Below are positions 8,794 through 19,300 of a DNA stretch of 64,000 bases, one piece after another; the first letter of the stretch is position 1; the number at the start of each line of letters is the position of its first letter. Location: positions 49,646 to 113,645 of the forward strand of contig JAKLJI010000010.1 in NCBI GenBank assembly GCA_023151275.1, written 5' to 3'. The notes beneath the pieces were generated by a model. That model searched no databases. It saw only the letters and a list, made by a program, of their open reading frames with translations, and was not told the DNA's origin. Source of the stretch: Bacteroidia bacterium (GTDB taxonomy: Bacteria > Bacteroidota > Bacteroidia > UKL13-3). The translations under genes were made by a program, and so were the position numbers.

Positions 8794-10638
8794 ATGAAAA
8801 AGTTTTTTGCATTTCTTCTGGTCCTTGTTCCTTTGGCCTTATGGGCTCAAAAACCCGAAATCAAACGTATCGATCCTCCGTTTTGGTGGAATAACCTCAA
8901 TACCCGAAACCTGCAATTGTGCGTGTATGGCAACAATGTTGCCGCTTTCGAGGTGAAATTGAAAACCACCGGTCTTTCCATCACCAAAATTGAGAAGGTG
9001 AAAAACCCCAATTACCTCTTTGTTTACCTGGATTTGCAGCAATTCAGCGGAACCGAAGTTTTGATTGATTTTATACATCAGGGAAAAGCTAAAACCCACA
9101 AATACAAATTACTCAGCCTGACTAAAAACATCAGGCATATCAACCAAACCGATTTTGTGTACCTGGCATTCCCGGATCGCTTTGCCAATGGCGACCCTAA
9201 GAATGATGCACTGCCCTGGATGAACGAGAAAACCGTTGCGCGTGATACCTTAGGTGGCCGTCACGGTGGCGACCTGAAAGGCGTAATTGACCACCTCGAC
9301 TACTTGCAAGATTTGGGCGTAACTGCGCTTTGGTTGAATCCAACCCTCATCAACGATCAACCTGCATATAGCTACCATGGGTACGCTCTTACCGACCATT
9401 ACCTGACCGACCCGCGCTTTGGTAACAACGAACTTTACAAACAGTTAGGCGATAAATTGGAGCAACGCCAAATGAAACTCATCATGGATTTGGTTCCAAA
9501 CCATGTTGGTAGCAAACATTGGATGGTGCTTGATTCGCCTGAAGATGATTGGTTGAATCAATGGCCTGAATTTACCCGCACCAATTACCGAGCTACAACT
9601 CATTTCGACCCTTACGCTTCCGAGTTGGATAAAAAGCGCATGACAGATGGCTGGTTTGATACCCACATGCCCGATCTAAACCAGCGCAATCCACGCCTGG
9701 CAGATTACCTCATGCAAAGCTACCTGTGGTGGATTAACTATGCGGGCGTTGATGGTTTCCGCATCGATACCTACAGCTACGACGACAAAGAATTTATGGG
9801 TCGTTGCATGGAGTATATCAACAACGAATATCCCGGATTTTGGAGTACAGGCGAAATTTGGGAGCAGGGCGGAATTTTACACATGGCAGGCTTTACCAAA
9901 AACAATGGATTTAAAGGCGGTGCTAAAAACTCCTACCTCACCGGAGCCAAAGATTTTCACATGTACTGGGCCATTCTCGAAGCCTTGAATGTGCGTCCAC
10001 GCTGGGATTCCGGTTTGGCGCGTATCTATTACAACCTGTCAAACGACGGCCTTTACGAACATCCCGAACTCAATTTAAACTTTATCGATAACCACGATGT
10101 AAACCGCTTTTTCACCGACATCAAAGAAGACTTTTCAAAATGGAAAATTGGAGTTGGCATACTAATGACCACCCGCGGTATTCCAAGCATTTACTACGGT
10201 ACCGAGATTTTAATGACCAATCCGCTTCCCCGCATCAACGATGGACAAATTCGCCAGGATTTTCCCGGAGGATGGCCGGGAGATAAGGTAAATAAATTTA
10301 CAGCTTCAGGTCGCAGCTCACAAGAGAATGAAGCCTTTGATTACATCAAGAAATTAGCCGGTTTGCGCAAGGAGTTCAGCGCCTTAACAACAGGAAAGCT
10401 GATGCAATTCACACCCGAAGGCGATTATTATTGCTATTTCCGTTACGATGAAAAAGCAACCTTCATGGTTGTTATCAATCGCGGAAAAGAAACACTCAAG
10501 CTCAATACCAAACGCTTTGCCGAGCGCATGCAGGGCTTCACCGGCGGCGAAGATCATGCCAGTGGCGAGGTTATTACCGACCTCAAAACACTCACCATCG
10601 AGCCCAACGGAATCCGGATTATCGAACTTCAGAAATAA
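8794..10638 (+). CDS. Secreted GH13 alpha-glucan hydrolase (cyclomaltodextrinase/neopullulanase type)
   Basis: Hydrolyses alpha-1,4-glucans such as maltodextrins or pullulan. I chose ATG 8794, which begins a clean signal peptide (MKKFFAFLL...LALWAQ); an upstream in-frame start adds only six residues. Seen: an N-terminal beta domain (about 20-110) of the cyclomaltodextrinase type, then the (beta/alpha)8 barrel with the four GH13 regions: DLVPNHVG (232-239), nucleophile Asp325 in GFRIDTY, acid/base Glu354 in GEIWEQ, and Asp435 in FIDNHDV. A C-terminal beta domain follows. The 614-aa length and export signal resemble the periplasmic SusA class. There is no SusC/D pair next to it, so it stands alone here. 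Confidence 0.93.
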   Translation: MKKFFAFLLVLVPLALWAQKPEIKRIDPPFWWNNLNTRNLQLCVYGNNVAAFEVKLKTTGLSITKIEKVKNPNYLFVYLDLQQFSGTEVLIDFIHQGKAKTHKYKLLSLTKNIRHINQTDFVYLAFPDRFANGDPKNDALPWMNEKTVARDTLGGRHGGDLKGVIDHLDYLQDLGVTALWLNPTLINDQPAYSYHGYALTDHYLTDPRFGNNELYKQLGDKLEQRQMKLIMDLVPNHVGSKHWMVLDSPEDDWLNQWPEFTRTNYRATTHFDPYASELDKKRMTDGWFDTHMPDLNQRNPRLADYLMQSYLWWINYAGVDGFRIDTYSYDDKEFMGRCMEYINNEYPGFWSTGEIWEQGGILHMAGFTKNNGFKGGAKNSYLTGAKDFHMYWAILEALNVRPRWDSGLARIYYNLSNDGLYEHPELNLNFIDNHDVNRFFTDIKEDFSKWKIGVGILMTTRGIPSIYYGTEILMTNPLPRINDGQIRQDFPGGWPGDKVNKFTASGRSSQENEAFDYIKKLAGLRKEFSALTTGKLMQFTPEGDYYCYFRYDEKATFMVVINRGKETLKLNTKRFAERMQGFTGGEDHASGEVITDLKTLTIEPNGIRIIELQK

Positions 10639-10657
10639 AGAAGCACAACTTCCAACC

Positions 10658-10696
10658 AAACGGATACCTGTCAAAATCGGGTATCCGTTTTTTTTT
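10658..10696 (+). terminator. Rho-independent terminator after the GH13 gene
   Basis: An 11-bp stem AAACGGATACC/GGTATCCGTTT with an 11-nt loop, followed by a long T run. The GC-rich repeat begins directly after it. Confidence 0.9.
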
Positions 10697-10847
10697 GGGC
10701 GTGCCTTCGGCCGGGTCGTCCGCATTACTCCTCCGTCTTGGTGGCTGCAAGGCTGTAGCGGCTGTGGGGTCTTCCTGCGGTCGCCTCCTCGCTCGCACAT
10801 CCTGCGCCCCCAAACCGGCGGGGTAATTCGCTGCCACCCCTCACGCA
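10697..10847 (-). repeat. GC-rich structured repeat, copy 1 (core on minus strand)
   Basis: Begins GGGCGTGCC and ends CTCACGCA on the plus strand, as does copy 2 at 50552-50738; the ends can pair (GCGTG/CACGC). The core on the minus strand is GCGACCGCAGGAAG (10771-10784). Further shared blocks with the other copies, read on the minus strand, include CTACAG, GGAGGAGTA and GACCCGGCC. It is far richer in G+C than its surroundings. Reading frames across it overlap on both strands and look like chance. Confidence 0.75.
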
Positions 10848-11083
10848 ATTTTCACGCAATAAAAAAATACCTTGCTAAAAGCTTTTTACTATTGATTTGA
10901 ACAAGAACAGAATTTGCATGCTTCAAAAGCAACTCATTCAACTCAAAAACTTTTTATTCTCCAAGCTACAATCCACTTCAATCGGAATTATTCGCTGGTC
11001 ATAAGTTCAATTTAACATGCGCTTTCAAATCAAATTATTACAATTGCCAACCATTTGATTTTGCCCCTTACAAAAAGCTGCAC

Positions 11084-11410
11084 ATGAACACAAAAAAAGC
11101 CTTCGTTTTTTCTGAAGAACAACGCGAAGCTGCACGCTTTGCCAAAGCCCTTGCACACCCCGTTCGAATTGCCATTCTCCAATTACTGGCTTCTCAATCG
11201 GTTTGCTACCACGGTGATATGGCTCAAGAACTTCCCATTGCTAAATCAACCCTTTCGCAACACCTAAAAGCATTAAAAGAGGCAGGTCTTATTCAGGGTG
11301 AGATAGAAGCTCCAGCCACCCGTTATTGCATACATTCGGGCAACTTCAAAAAGGCACAAAAATACTTCAATACCTTATTGGACAATTTCACAGAAACTTC
11401 ATGTTCGTAA
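11084..11410 (+). CDS. arsR: ArsR/SmtB-family winged-helix repressor
   Basis: Arsenite-responsive repressor of the operon that follows. Seen: a 108-aa ArsR-type winged helix with [16 protein letters not shown] (helix 2-3 region) and the recognition region [18 protein letters not shown]. The classical ELCVCDL metal site is absent; the candidate metal-binding cysteines are Cys41 (QSVCYHGD) and Cys107 at the C-terminus (ETSCS), which suggests a differently placed thiol site. The gene lies 54 bp before the arsenite exporter. A dyad at the stop codon may be its operator. Confidence 0.9.
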   Translation: MNTKKAFVFSEEQREAARFAKALAHPVRIAILQLLASQSVCYHGDMAQELPIAKSTLSQHLKALKEAGLIQGEIEAPATRYCIHSGNFKKAQKYFNTLLDNFTETSCS

Positions 11411-11420
11411 TTTTGCGAAC
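11404..11420. promoter_or_regulatory. Probable ArsR operator overlapping a -7 element
   Basis: The inverted repeat GTTCG...CGAAC spans the arsR stop codon and encloses TAATTTTG (11408-11415), a perfect TAnnTTTG match. ArsR binding here would block a promoter for the exporter gene. The promoter-operator overlap is inferred. Confidence 0.5.
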
Positions 11421-11464
11421 AACAAACAATTCCCTTTTTTTGCTTCATCATTGAATGTACAACC

Positions 11465-12505
11465 ATGCAAGTGAAGTTAAAATTTCTCGACCGCTATCTA
11501 ACCCTCTGGATTTTCTTGGCAATGGTTCTTGGAGTTGCCCTTGGAAACCTATTTCCGGAATTAAAGAACCTAATGAGCAGCATGAGCTCGGGGAGCACCA
11601 ATATTCCCTTGGCAATCGGTTTGTTGTTGATGATGTATCCACCATTAACTCGCGTAAACTATGAGTTGCTGCCAAAAGCTTTTCAAGACAAAAAAACCTT
11701 AAGTCTTTCTTTGTTGCTCAACTGGTTTATTGGTCCCTTGCTCATGTTCGCTTTGGCAATTACCTTTCTTCACAACAAACCCGATTACATGGCTGGTCTC
11801 ATCCTTATTGGACTTGCCCGTTGCATTGCCATGGTAATTGTTTGGAACGATTTGGCGGGAGGTAACCGTGAATATGGCGCTTTACTTATCGCACTCAACA
11901 GTGTTTTTCAGGTAGTTTCATACAGTTTTTACGCCTGGTTGTTCATCAGTGTTCTTCCTGAAAAGTTAGGGTTGAAAGCCTTTCAGGTTGATATTCCCAT
12001 TTCGGAAGTGGCCAAAAGTGTTGCTATCTATTTGGGAATTCCTTTTGTTGCTGGATTTTTAAGTAGAAAATTCCTTATTCAAGCCAAGGGTGAAACTTGG
12101 TTCAATACCCGCTATTTGCCAATCATTTCACCCATTACCTTGTATGCTCTGCTGTTTACCATTGTGCTTATGTTTAGTTTAAAAGGGGAGCAAATTATCC
12201 AGCTTCCTATGGAGGTAATTCAGGTTGCAATTCCTTTGATCATCTATTTTGTACTCATGTTTTTTGTAAGCTTTTTTATCGCAAAATTTATGGGTATCCC
12301 CTACGATAAAAATGTAGCCATTGCCTTTACTGCAACCGGCAACAATTTTGAATTGGCAATAGCTGTTTCAATTGCCGTTTTTGGAATCCATTCAGCCCAA
12401 GCGTTTGTGGGTGTTATTGGTCCACTTATTGAAGTACCTGTTCTCATTTTATTGGTGAAAGCCAGTTTATTCTTAAAATCCAAGTATTCAAACCATGTTT
12501 CCTGA
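11465..12505 (+). CDS. acr3: ACR3-family arsenite efflux transporter
   Basis: Inner membrane carrier that exports arsenite (As(III)). Seen: 346 aa with about ten hydrophobic segments and the ACR3 signature around the conserved cysteine in GLARCIAMVIVWNDLAGG, plus ATGNNFELAIAV in the C-terminal half, both hallmarks of the family. It is the second gene of an ars operon. The next gene starts inside its last codons (11-bp overlap), which suggests coupling. Confidence 0.95.
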   Translation: MQVKLKFLDRYLTLWIFLAMVLGVALGNLFPELKNLMSSMSSGSTNIPLAIGLLLMMYPPLTRVNYELLPKAFQDKKTLSLSLLLNWFIGPLLMFALAITFLHNKPDYMAGLILIGLARCIAMVIVWNDLAGGNREYGALLIALNSVFQVVSYSFYAWLFISVLPEKLGLKAFQVDIPISEVAKSVAIYLGIPFVAGFLSRKFLIQAKGETWFNTRYLPIISPITLYALLFTIVLMFSLKGEQIIQLPMEVIQVAIPLIIYFVLMFFVSFFIAKFMGIPYDKNVAIAFTATGNNFELAIAVSIAVFGIHSAQAFVGVIGPLIEVPVLILLVKASLFLKSKYSNHVS

Positions 12506-13115
12506 TTTGCTAAAAACCATTGAACGCATTTCTCAAGTTCAGGTATCCTCGGATAGGTTGTTGCTGCTGAATCCGCTTCAAACCTTTATCCAGGCAAAGT
12601 TGGATATGCAGCAGCCTATTAACCTCAATTTTATTTGCACCCACAATTCACGACGCAGTCACCTGGCTCAAATCTGGGCGCAAACACTTGCTTGGCACTT
12701 CAAGATTCCCCAAGTTTTTTGCTATTCAGGAGGCACAGAAGCAACCGCCATGTTTCCCAAAATTGCAGAAACATTGGAGTACCAAGGTTTCAATATTCAA
12801 CAACTTTCAGAAGCTCCAAATCCGGTTTATGCGGTAAAGTTTGATGCAGTAGCGCATCCGGTTATTTGCTTCTCCAAGGAGTTTGGAAACCCGTTCAATC
12901 CTGCCTCCGGTTTTGCAGCTATTCTAACATGTGATCATGCCAGCGAAACCTGTCCCTTTGTTCCGGGAGCCGAAGCCAGATTCCCAATTACCTTTCAGGA
13001 CCCAAAAGCATTCGATCAAAGTCCACTTCAAACCGAAAAATACAGGGAAAGAAGTCTTGAAATTGCCGGCGAATTATTCCAGGTATTCAGCAATCTGAAA
13101 ACCAAAAATCAGTAG
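12495..13115 (+). CDS. Low-molecular-weight phosphatase-type arsenate reductase
   Basis: Probably reduces arsenate to arsenite for export by the upstream ACR3 carrier; a protein tyrosine phosphatase activity is the alternative. Seen: the LMW-PTP P-loop CX5R as Cys48-Thr-His-Asn-Ser-Arg-Arg54 followed by SHLAQ, and further conserved-looking cysteines near CDHASETCP in the C-terminal half that could serve the disulfide relay of thioredoxin-coupled ArsC. An N-terminal extension of about 40 residues precedes the fold; I recall this layout from Bacteroidota homologues. It overlaps acr3 by 11 bp and is the last gene of the operon. Confidence 0.85.
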   Translation: MFPDLLKTIERISQVQVSSDRLLLLNPLQTFIQAKLDMQQPINLNFICTHNSRRSHLAQIWAQTLAWHFKIPQVFCYSGGTEATAMFPKIAETLEYQGFNIQQLSEAPNPVYAVKFDAVAHPVICFSKEFGNPFNPASGFAAILTCDHASETCPFVPGAEARFPITFQDPKAFDQSPLQTEKYRERSLEIAGELFQVFSNLKTKNQ

Positions 13116-13144
13116 AGGGCTATACGAACAAAAATTAGAAAAAC

Positions 13145-14593
13145 CTACTTTTTAGAAGCCTGTTTGAATTTTGACTTTGCTCCCATAGCGCGAACAATCC
13201 GCGCAACAGGAACATTAAAATTCAGAGTTGCCAACCAAGTTGATGGCAGTTTCCAAAAAGCATCATTTGCGCGGTAGTAGCTCTTCTCAATATTCAAGGC
13301 AACGGCTCCAATTCCAATTTGAAGTCCAAGTCCGTACAAATCCATTTCCTTTGGTGTTAAACGGATATCGTTTTCAGCGGTTGGTTTTCCGCCCACAAAT
13401 GCATCTACATTGGCTGCACCCTGACTTTCATAAAAACGAATATCTCCAAATTTGGCTTTGCCATAAGTGAAGATTGGAATTAATGCAAAATGGCTGGTTA
13501 CAGAACGCAAGCGACTGTATTCATAGATATAATCTTTCTTTTGAAACCAGGTTACCAATTCCACTCCAAGTTGAAGGCCATAGCGGTTTGAATTGCTGAA
13601 AACACCATCCATTCTTCCAATTTTCCCTTGGTATGCACTTTGGAAATCGTAATTTCTTTTGAAGGGTTCATTGAACGAAACGTCGCCTTGCTCATAAAAG
13701 GCATTCATGTACAGCGAACCATAGCGGAATCCCAAATTCAATCCGGTTGCAGCCAGCAGCTTGTCTTTTTCAAACCTTGAAAAATTGCTTACCAAGCGCG
13801 GACCTATCCACCAATATGGTTGAACATCTTTGCAACTAAAATCCTGCGGACCATAGGTTTCATTCCAGGTTTCACGGTATCCTTTGGTGGTTACTTTGTA
13901 TTCTTTATCGCCGTCTTTTTTAAATTCAACACGTTCTCCGGTTTGCACTTTTTGGTAATCGGTTACGTATTTACGAATTCCGGTGAACGTGAAGTTTTTC
14001 GGATTCATAAACAGGTTCCATGGATTCAATCCAACAGTAACCGAACCATAATGATTCAAGCCTTTAAAACTATTTCCACCCAGGTTTACCAAACCATCTG
14101 CCATGTATTTAAACTTTACCAATGCCGGACCAACATGCACCGAAGCGCCGGCAGAAAGTCCTGCTCCAAGTCCATTGGCGTCCATTTCATTGTCGGTATA
14201 GTAATAATTCATGGAGTTCCTTACCATCCGAAAGCCAATTTCGGGACGAATATTGAACCACCTGGTTTTAAACAAAGGAAAAGAACCATGGAAATCGATA
14301 TACATCATTTTAGCTCGAGAATACGCTCCCGAATCTGGTAAATAACCAAATCCGGTTAGGTTTCCTAAGGTCATTATTCCCAAGAACTCTGCATTAATGC
14401 CATGCATGGTATGGTTCATCACAAACCCATTGCGAGTTGCAGGTTGGTTTACCAGGTATTCAAAACCCAGGTAGGTTGATTCTTCGCGAATAGCATCACG
14501 TCCTTTGGGTTTGGTTTGATTTTGTTGAGCGGATGATGAAAAATGAGCGAAAACCGAAAGAGCAATCAGGGGTAGTAGTTTTTTGATATCCAT
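13145..14593 (-). CDS. Probable outer membrane beta-barrel protein, unknown function
   Basis: A 482-aa protein with a signal peptide (MDIKKLLPLIALSVF...SSAQQ) and no lipobox. The mature part is dominated by alternating aromatic/polar stretches typical of outer membrane strands (for example VKFKYMADGLVNLGG and YGLQLGVELVTWFQ). I do not recognise the family. The gene converges on the ars operon with about 30 bp between stops. A terminator separates it from the PKD gene upstream on the same strand. Confidence 0.7.
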   Translation of the reverse strand: MDIKKLLPLIALSVFAHFSSSAQQNQTKPKGRDAIREESTYLGFEYLVNQPATRNGFVMNHTMHGINAEFLGIMTLGNLTGFGYLPDSGAYSRAKMMYIDFHGSFPLFKTRWFNIRPEIGFRMVRNSMNYYYTDNEMDANGLGAGLSAGASVHVGPALVKFKYMADGLVNLGGNSFKGLNHYGSVTVGLNPWNLFMNPKNFTFTGIRKYVTDYQKVQTGERVEFKKDGDKEYKVTTKGYRETWNETYGPQDFSCKDVQPYWWIGPRLVSNFSRFEKDKLLAATGLNLGFRYGSLYMNAFYEQGDVSFNEPFKRNYDFQSAYQGKIGRMDGVFSNSNRYGLQLGVELVTWFQKKDYIYEYSRLRSVTSHFALIPIFTYGKAKFGDIRFYESQGAANVDAFVGGKPTAENDIRLTPKEMDLYGLGLQIGIGAVALNIEKSYYRANDAFWKLPSTWLATLNFNVPVARIVRAMGAKSKFKQASKK

Positions 14594-14662
14594 AGGCCAA
14601 AATTAAAAATCAAAAGCAAGAAATGAATCATCCTGATAATTTTTTTCAGTTCGACCTAAAAC

Positions 14663-14698
14663 AAAAAAGACCCTGCAAGGTTACTCAGGATCTTTTTA
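14663..14698 (-). terminator. Terminator of the PKD protein gene
   Basis: Read on the minus strand: AAAAAGATCCTG / CGGGTCTTTTTT-type stem with one G-U pair (14686-14697 with 14664-14675) running into T residues. Confidence 0.75.
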
Positions 14699-14715
14699 AA
14701 AAGAATTTCTAACGT

Positions 14716-16299
14716 CTACCTCGAAACGTTGATGAGATGTCGTGACAGCTGTCCATCTTCAAACTGAAGCATCAGGATATACAAACCGGAGGAACGATCG
14801 TGAAGATCAAACTCTATTGGCATACCGCCAACCCGATTCAAATCGGCATCCTTATAAATTACAAGTTTTCCAGTGGCATCAATTACTTGAATTGTGCGAA
14901 GTTTTGGACCATTTTCAGGCAGTTTAACGGTAAACAATCCTGCAGATGGATTTGGATAAACGATTATATGTAATTCGCCTTTCTCCTTTGCCTCTGAAAC
15001 CGAGGTTGCTGTTCCAGGAGATCGTGACAACAAGAAATTGTCGGCAAGCAATGGCGAGTTTTTAGCCGCAGAAGCGTACAATCCTGTGCACGGCAGTGGC
15101 GCAACATAAATACTCATATCTGCGGTATCGCGCATACCATCCGATGAAACAGCTACCAGTCTTACCGTGTAATAACCTCCCGTAGCATAAACCTTTCCAT
15201 AGGTACTTGAGTTGCTGCTATCTAGAGTTCCATCCCCGAAATACCAGTAGTATTTTGAAATCCAACCCGTACCTAAGTAATTGGACTGGTTATAGAAATT
15301 GAAGTTATTACCTGAAATACATTGAATGGTATTGTCGGTTGTAAATCCTGCACTTGGACCTTTTGAGCCCGGCTTGATATAAACGTTAGCAGTTGCAGAA
15401 GCAGAACAACCGTTTCCATCGGTTGCAATTAAAGTTACCTGAAATACACCGGTATCCGAATAACCCTTTAAAGGACTATGTTGGGTTGACGTGTTACCAT
15501 CGCCAAAAATCCAAAGGAAGCTCAAGTTGCTTCCCGGTGAGGTATTGTCGAAATCAACCTTATTTGAATTGGGACAATCACAGGTGATGTAATTGAAGTT
15601 AAAGCTGGCTCTTACTGGATTGATAATACCATTCACTGAAATTTCTTTAACAATGGTATCTGCACAACCATTGGCAGATTTAACAATCAACCTAACAAAG
15701 TAAGTTCCGTTGATTGAATAGGTATGCGCAGTTTGAGCAGAGTTGCTGGTGTTGTTAAGTGAGCCAACGTCACCAAAATCCCAACTGAAAGAATCGGCAT
15801 ACAATGAAGTTGAGTTGAAGCGAATGGTTTTGCTGCAATTGTTGCCTATTACTTGAAAATCGGCCACAGGAGCAGGATTCATGATGAAAATTTCGGAAAC
15901 CGAATCACGGCAAATTCCATGCTTTGCAACCAATTTATACAAATTGCCTCCAAAAGGCTGATCCAAGACCCAAAGTTGTGCTTGGGTGCCAATCAAGGTA
16001 TCATTCCTGTACCATTCCCATGCGTTGGCATCCTTACTTAAATCAACCAATAAAATCCGATTTTCACATGCAAACTCGTCAATTCTGAATTTTGGTTCAG
16101 GAATGGTGGTTAACACTCCCGCAGGAGCATGAACAGTCAATGTAATGGTATCCACGCAATGCGGACCATTCATGGCAATAAGCCTAACCTGATACGTTCC
16201 GGCAACAGCATAAGCATGCACAGGATCATAGGTGCTATCCAAAGGCGATCCGTCACCAAAATCCCAAATAAACTCAGTGGCAGCCCAACTGGTGCTCAC
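14716..16299 (-). CDS. C-terminal part of a PKD-repeat T9SS surface protein (frameshifted)
   Basis: This frame encodes about four PKD-type repeats (motif WDFGDG...Y...GTY.V.L), a non-PKD segment between the first and second, and a C-terminal T9SS sorting domain beginning VYPNPSAGLF and ending SRHLINVSR. It has no signal peptide. The open frame continues upstream of the listed ATG to about 16416, reading CRPATGPVFPFPGPKPTA before the first PKD repeat, so it is best read as the continuation of the gene 16343-20230 in another frame. Joined, the two give roughly 1,830 residues. As listed it would not be exported. Confidence 0.8.
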   Translation of the reverse strand: MSTSWAATEFIWDFGDGSPLDSTYDPVHAYAVAGTYQVRLIAMNGPHCVDTITLTVHAPAGVLTTIPEPKFRIDEFACENRILLVDLSKDANAWEWYRNDTLIGTQAQLWVLDQPFGGNLYKLVAKHGICRDSVSEIFIMNPAPVADFQVIGNNCSKTIRFNSTSLYADSFSWDFGDVGSLNNTSNSAQTAHTYSINGTYFVRLIVKSANGCADTIVKEISVNGIINPVRASFNFNYITCDCPNSNKVDFDNTSPGSNLSFLWIFGDGNTSTQHSPLKGYSDTGVFQVTLIATDGNGCSASATANVYIKPGSKGPSAGFTTDNTIQCISGNNFNFYNQSNYLGTGWISKYYWYFGDGTLDSSNSSTYGKVYATGGYYTVRLVAVSSDGMRDTADMSIYVAPLPCTGLYASAAKNSPLLADNFLLSRSPGTATSVSEAKEKGELHIIVYPNPSAGLFTVKLPENGPKLRTIQVIDATGKLVIYKDADLNRVGGMPIEFDLHDRSSGLYILMLQFEDGQLSRHLINVSR

Positions 16300-16342
16300 A
16301 AATTTGATGGCATTACCACAACTTAAGGTATCATAAGTGAAA

Positions 16343-19300
16343 TTAGCAGTAGGTTTTGGCCCTGGAAATGGGAAAACCGGACCTGTTGCTGGTCGACAAA
16401 TTCTGAATTCTGGCTGTCATGGTACATTCAGTGCCAGCATAAAAACGTGCATGTGAAGAAGGTTTTACTTGTACTTGTTGATAGGCAGTATCTTGGCAAC
16501 CGTTGGCAGCTACTGCAACTAGTCGAACCAAATAAATTCCAGCAGTATCGTATTCTTTGCCATAAACAAAGGTATTCAAGGTGTCTGTTGTACCATCGCC
16601 AAAATCCCAATAGTATTTAGGAATCCAGCCATTACCAAAATATTGAGAAGTGTTATAGAATATAAAACTATGGTCAACAAAGCATTTCACCGTATCGTCT
16701 GGATAAAACGAAGCTTGTGCTCCAGATTTTGTTTGCGAGATCATTACTGTTGAACTCAAAGAATCAATACAACCAGTTGACGAAACTGCAACCAAAGTAA
16801 CCGGGTAAACACCTGCTGTTGAATAGGTTTTAGAAGGATTTTCCTGGGTACTTGAAGAGCCATCATGAAACCTCCATACAAAAGTTGAAGCGGAGGTCGA
16901 CAGATTTGTAAATCCAATTTTATTTACGCAAGAACCTCCAATATCGGTTTGGGTAAACGATGCACTTGGCATTACACCTGAATCATCAACCACAATTGTC
17001 TGGGTAAGTGTATCAAAACAAGTTCCATTTGAGGTAATCAATCTCACATCAAAACTTCCATTGGATGAGAATTCGTGCATTGGCTCAATGGCGGAGCTTT
17101 CATTCAACAAACCAGTTGTGGGGTCTCCAAAATTCCAACTCCATGCACTATCAAAATAAGAGTAATTTTTAAATTGAACCTTACGCGTACATTTCAAAGG
17201 AACCTCACTAAATACAGTTATTGGTGAGGGTGGTACGGTAATCACCTGAGTAAGGGTGTCTGCGCAATTGGCACCTGAACCCTTAGCAATCAGAGAAACA
17301 TAATGCACACCCGGACCAAATGAGCGCAATTGATTGTTGATGAAATTGGTACAAACCTGGCCATTTCCAAAATCCCAAATGTATTCTATGGCATTCGTAG
17401 AGGTATTTGTAAAATCAAGCGTTCCCTTGCAGTCTGCTACTGTATAGGTAAATCCTGCAACAGGGAAAACAGGTCCGGAATAGGTCAATGATTTGGTTAT
17501 TGAATCCGAGCAGCCAAATCCATTAATAATTAGCTTAACAGGATAAGTTCCGGTTGCTAGGTACGTCTTTTTGGGATGAACATCATTAGAACTGGTTCCA
17601 TCACCAAAATTCCAACTTACCGAACTGTAGTTGGTACTTGAATTTGAAAACAAATACTCGCTTTGGCACAAAGGCAATTCAAAACTAAAATCTGGAACGC
17701 CAACTTCACCAACAAAGACAGTAGTTTCCGAGGAATCTTTACAGCCTTGAGAATTTGTTGCAACCAGCTTAACCGTAAAAGTATCACTTACTAAATAGGT
17801 ATGCGTTGGATTATCGAGAGGGGAGGAGTTCCCATCTCCAAAATTCCAAACCGAAGCATATGCACCAGGTACTGCATTGGTAAAAGTAAATGAATTACTG
17901 AGCAGACACTGCAAGGTATCGTTTACAGAGAACATTGGTGTAGGATGTGAGAATACAGAAACAGAAACTGTATCTGAACTAAAACACATACTGTCTGACA
18001 ATACACTTAAAACAACCTGATAATTTCCAGGATTTGAAAAAGAATAGGTTAAGTCTTCTTTGCCAATAAATGCAGTATCCCAAACACCAATTATTTCATA
18101 GGTTGATAGCGAAATTCCACCAGCATTTCCAACGAAGCCATTTTCAAAATGGAATGAATTATTGGTTAAACATTGTGAACCCTGTGTTACAGAGAGCCCT
18201 CCGGATGGATTAGGAAACACATTCACCTGAATCGTATCGAAATCAACACAACCACTTAAGGTGTCAAATGCTTGAAGCCTTACTTCATAACTTCCGGATG
18301 CCGCATAACTGTATTGCAAGGTTCCGGAAAAGAGGGTATCTCTTGATCCATCACCATAATTGAATTCATAACCAACATGGGTGGCAAAAGAGGTTGGGAC
18401 AAATTCAAACCGATTGTCTTGCAAACAACGGGAAGTGGTGCTAACAGAAAATTCAGGACTTGGCAATTGCCCCACCGAAACCAGAGCATATACGCTATCT
18501 ACACCACAATAGGTTGAAGTTTTATAGGTAATGTATGAGGTGCCAATGCCGGTGGAGGTAACCAAACCTGATGCATTTACAGTTGCTACCAAAGGATTTG
18601 AAGAAATCCAAACACCACCAGAAACACTGTTACTGAGTTGGGTTGATTCACCAATTTGACACAGTATGGTGTCTCCTTGAATTGCACTTGGGTGTTCCGG
18701 ATAAGCATGAATGGTTAATGAATAGGTATCTGTATTCGTACATTGACCAACTACGACTTCGTAGGTAACCGTATGCACACCAGCAGAACTTGCAGCTAAA
18801 TTGATTACACCTGTAGATGGATTGATAACCAAACCTGCCGTACCTGTGTAAGTTCCACCCGCATCGCCAACAAGTGTTGGACTAGCAGTTCCCGTTTTGC
18901 AATACACCGAAGCAGGATAGCTTAATTCGGGAACATTACAACCTAGAGACAAATAAGCGGTTGCCGGACCAAATTCAATTCCTTCACTATTTCCATAGGC
19001 CTTATTTTGGCGCACGCTTGGGCTTGAGCATCCGGTTACATCGGTTTCATAAGTTAGCGAGATAGAACCCGAAGCTGGAACAACATATTGCTGACTTGTT
19101 CCAAAACCTGGACTAAGACCAACCCAGTATTGATTCCCATTGCTATTGACAAGAGGCACAGAAAGTGAATTTGATAAATTAATCTGACTACCCGCAACGA
19201 CAGGATTTGAAATTTGCATGCAGGGAACAATACTATCACGAATGCTACCTACAGAAATAGTTTGATTGGAAGGATTATTCAAGGTAACAGTCCAACGAAC

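Noticed and set aside
10384..10900. Long reading frames on both strands over the GH13 end and repeat copy 1
   Set aside because: They come from the GC-rich repeat, which has few stop codons; composition is not protein-like.
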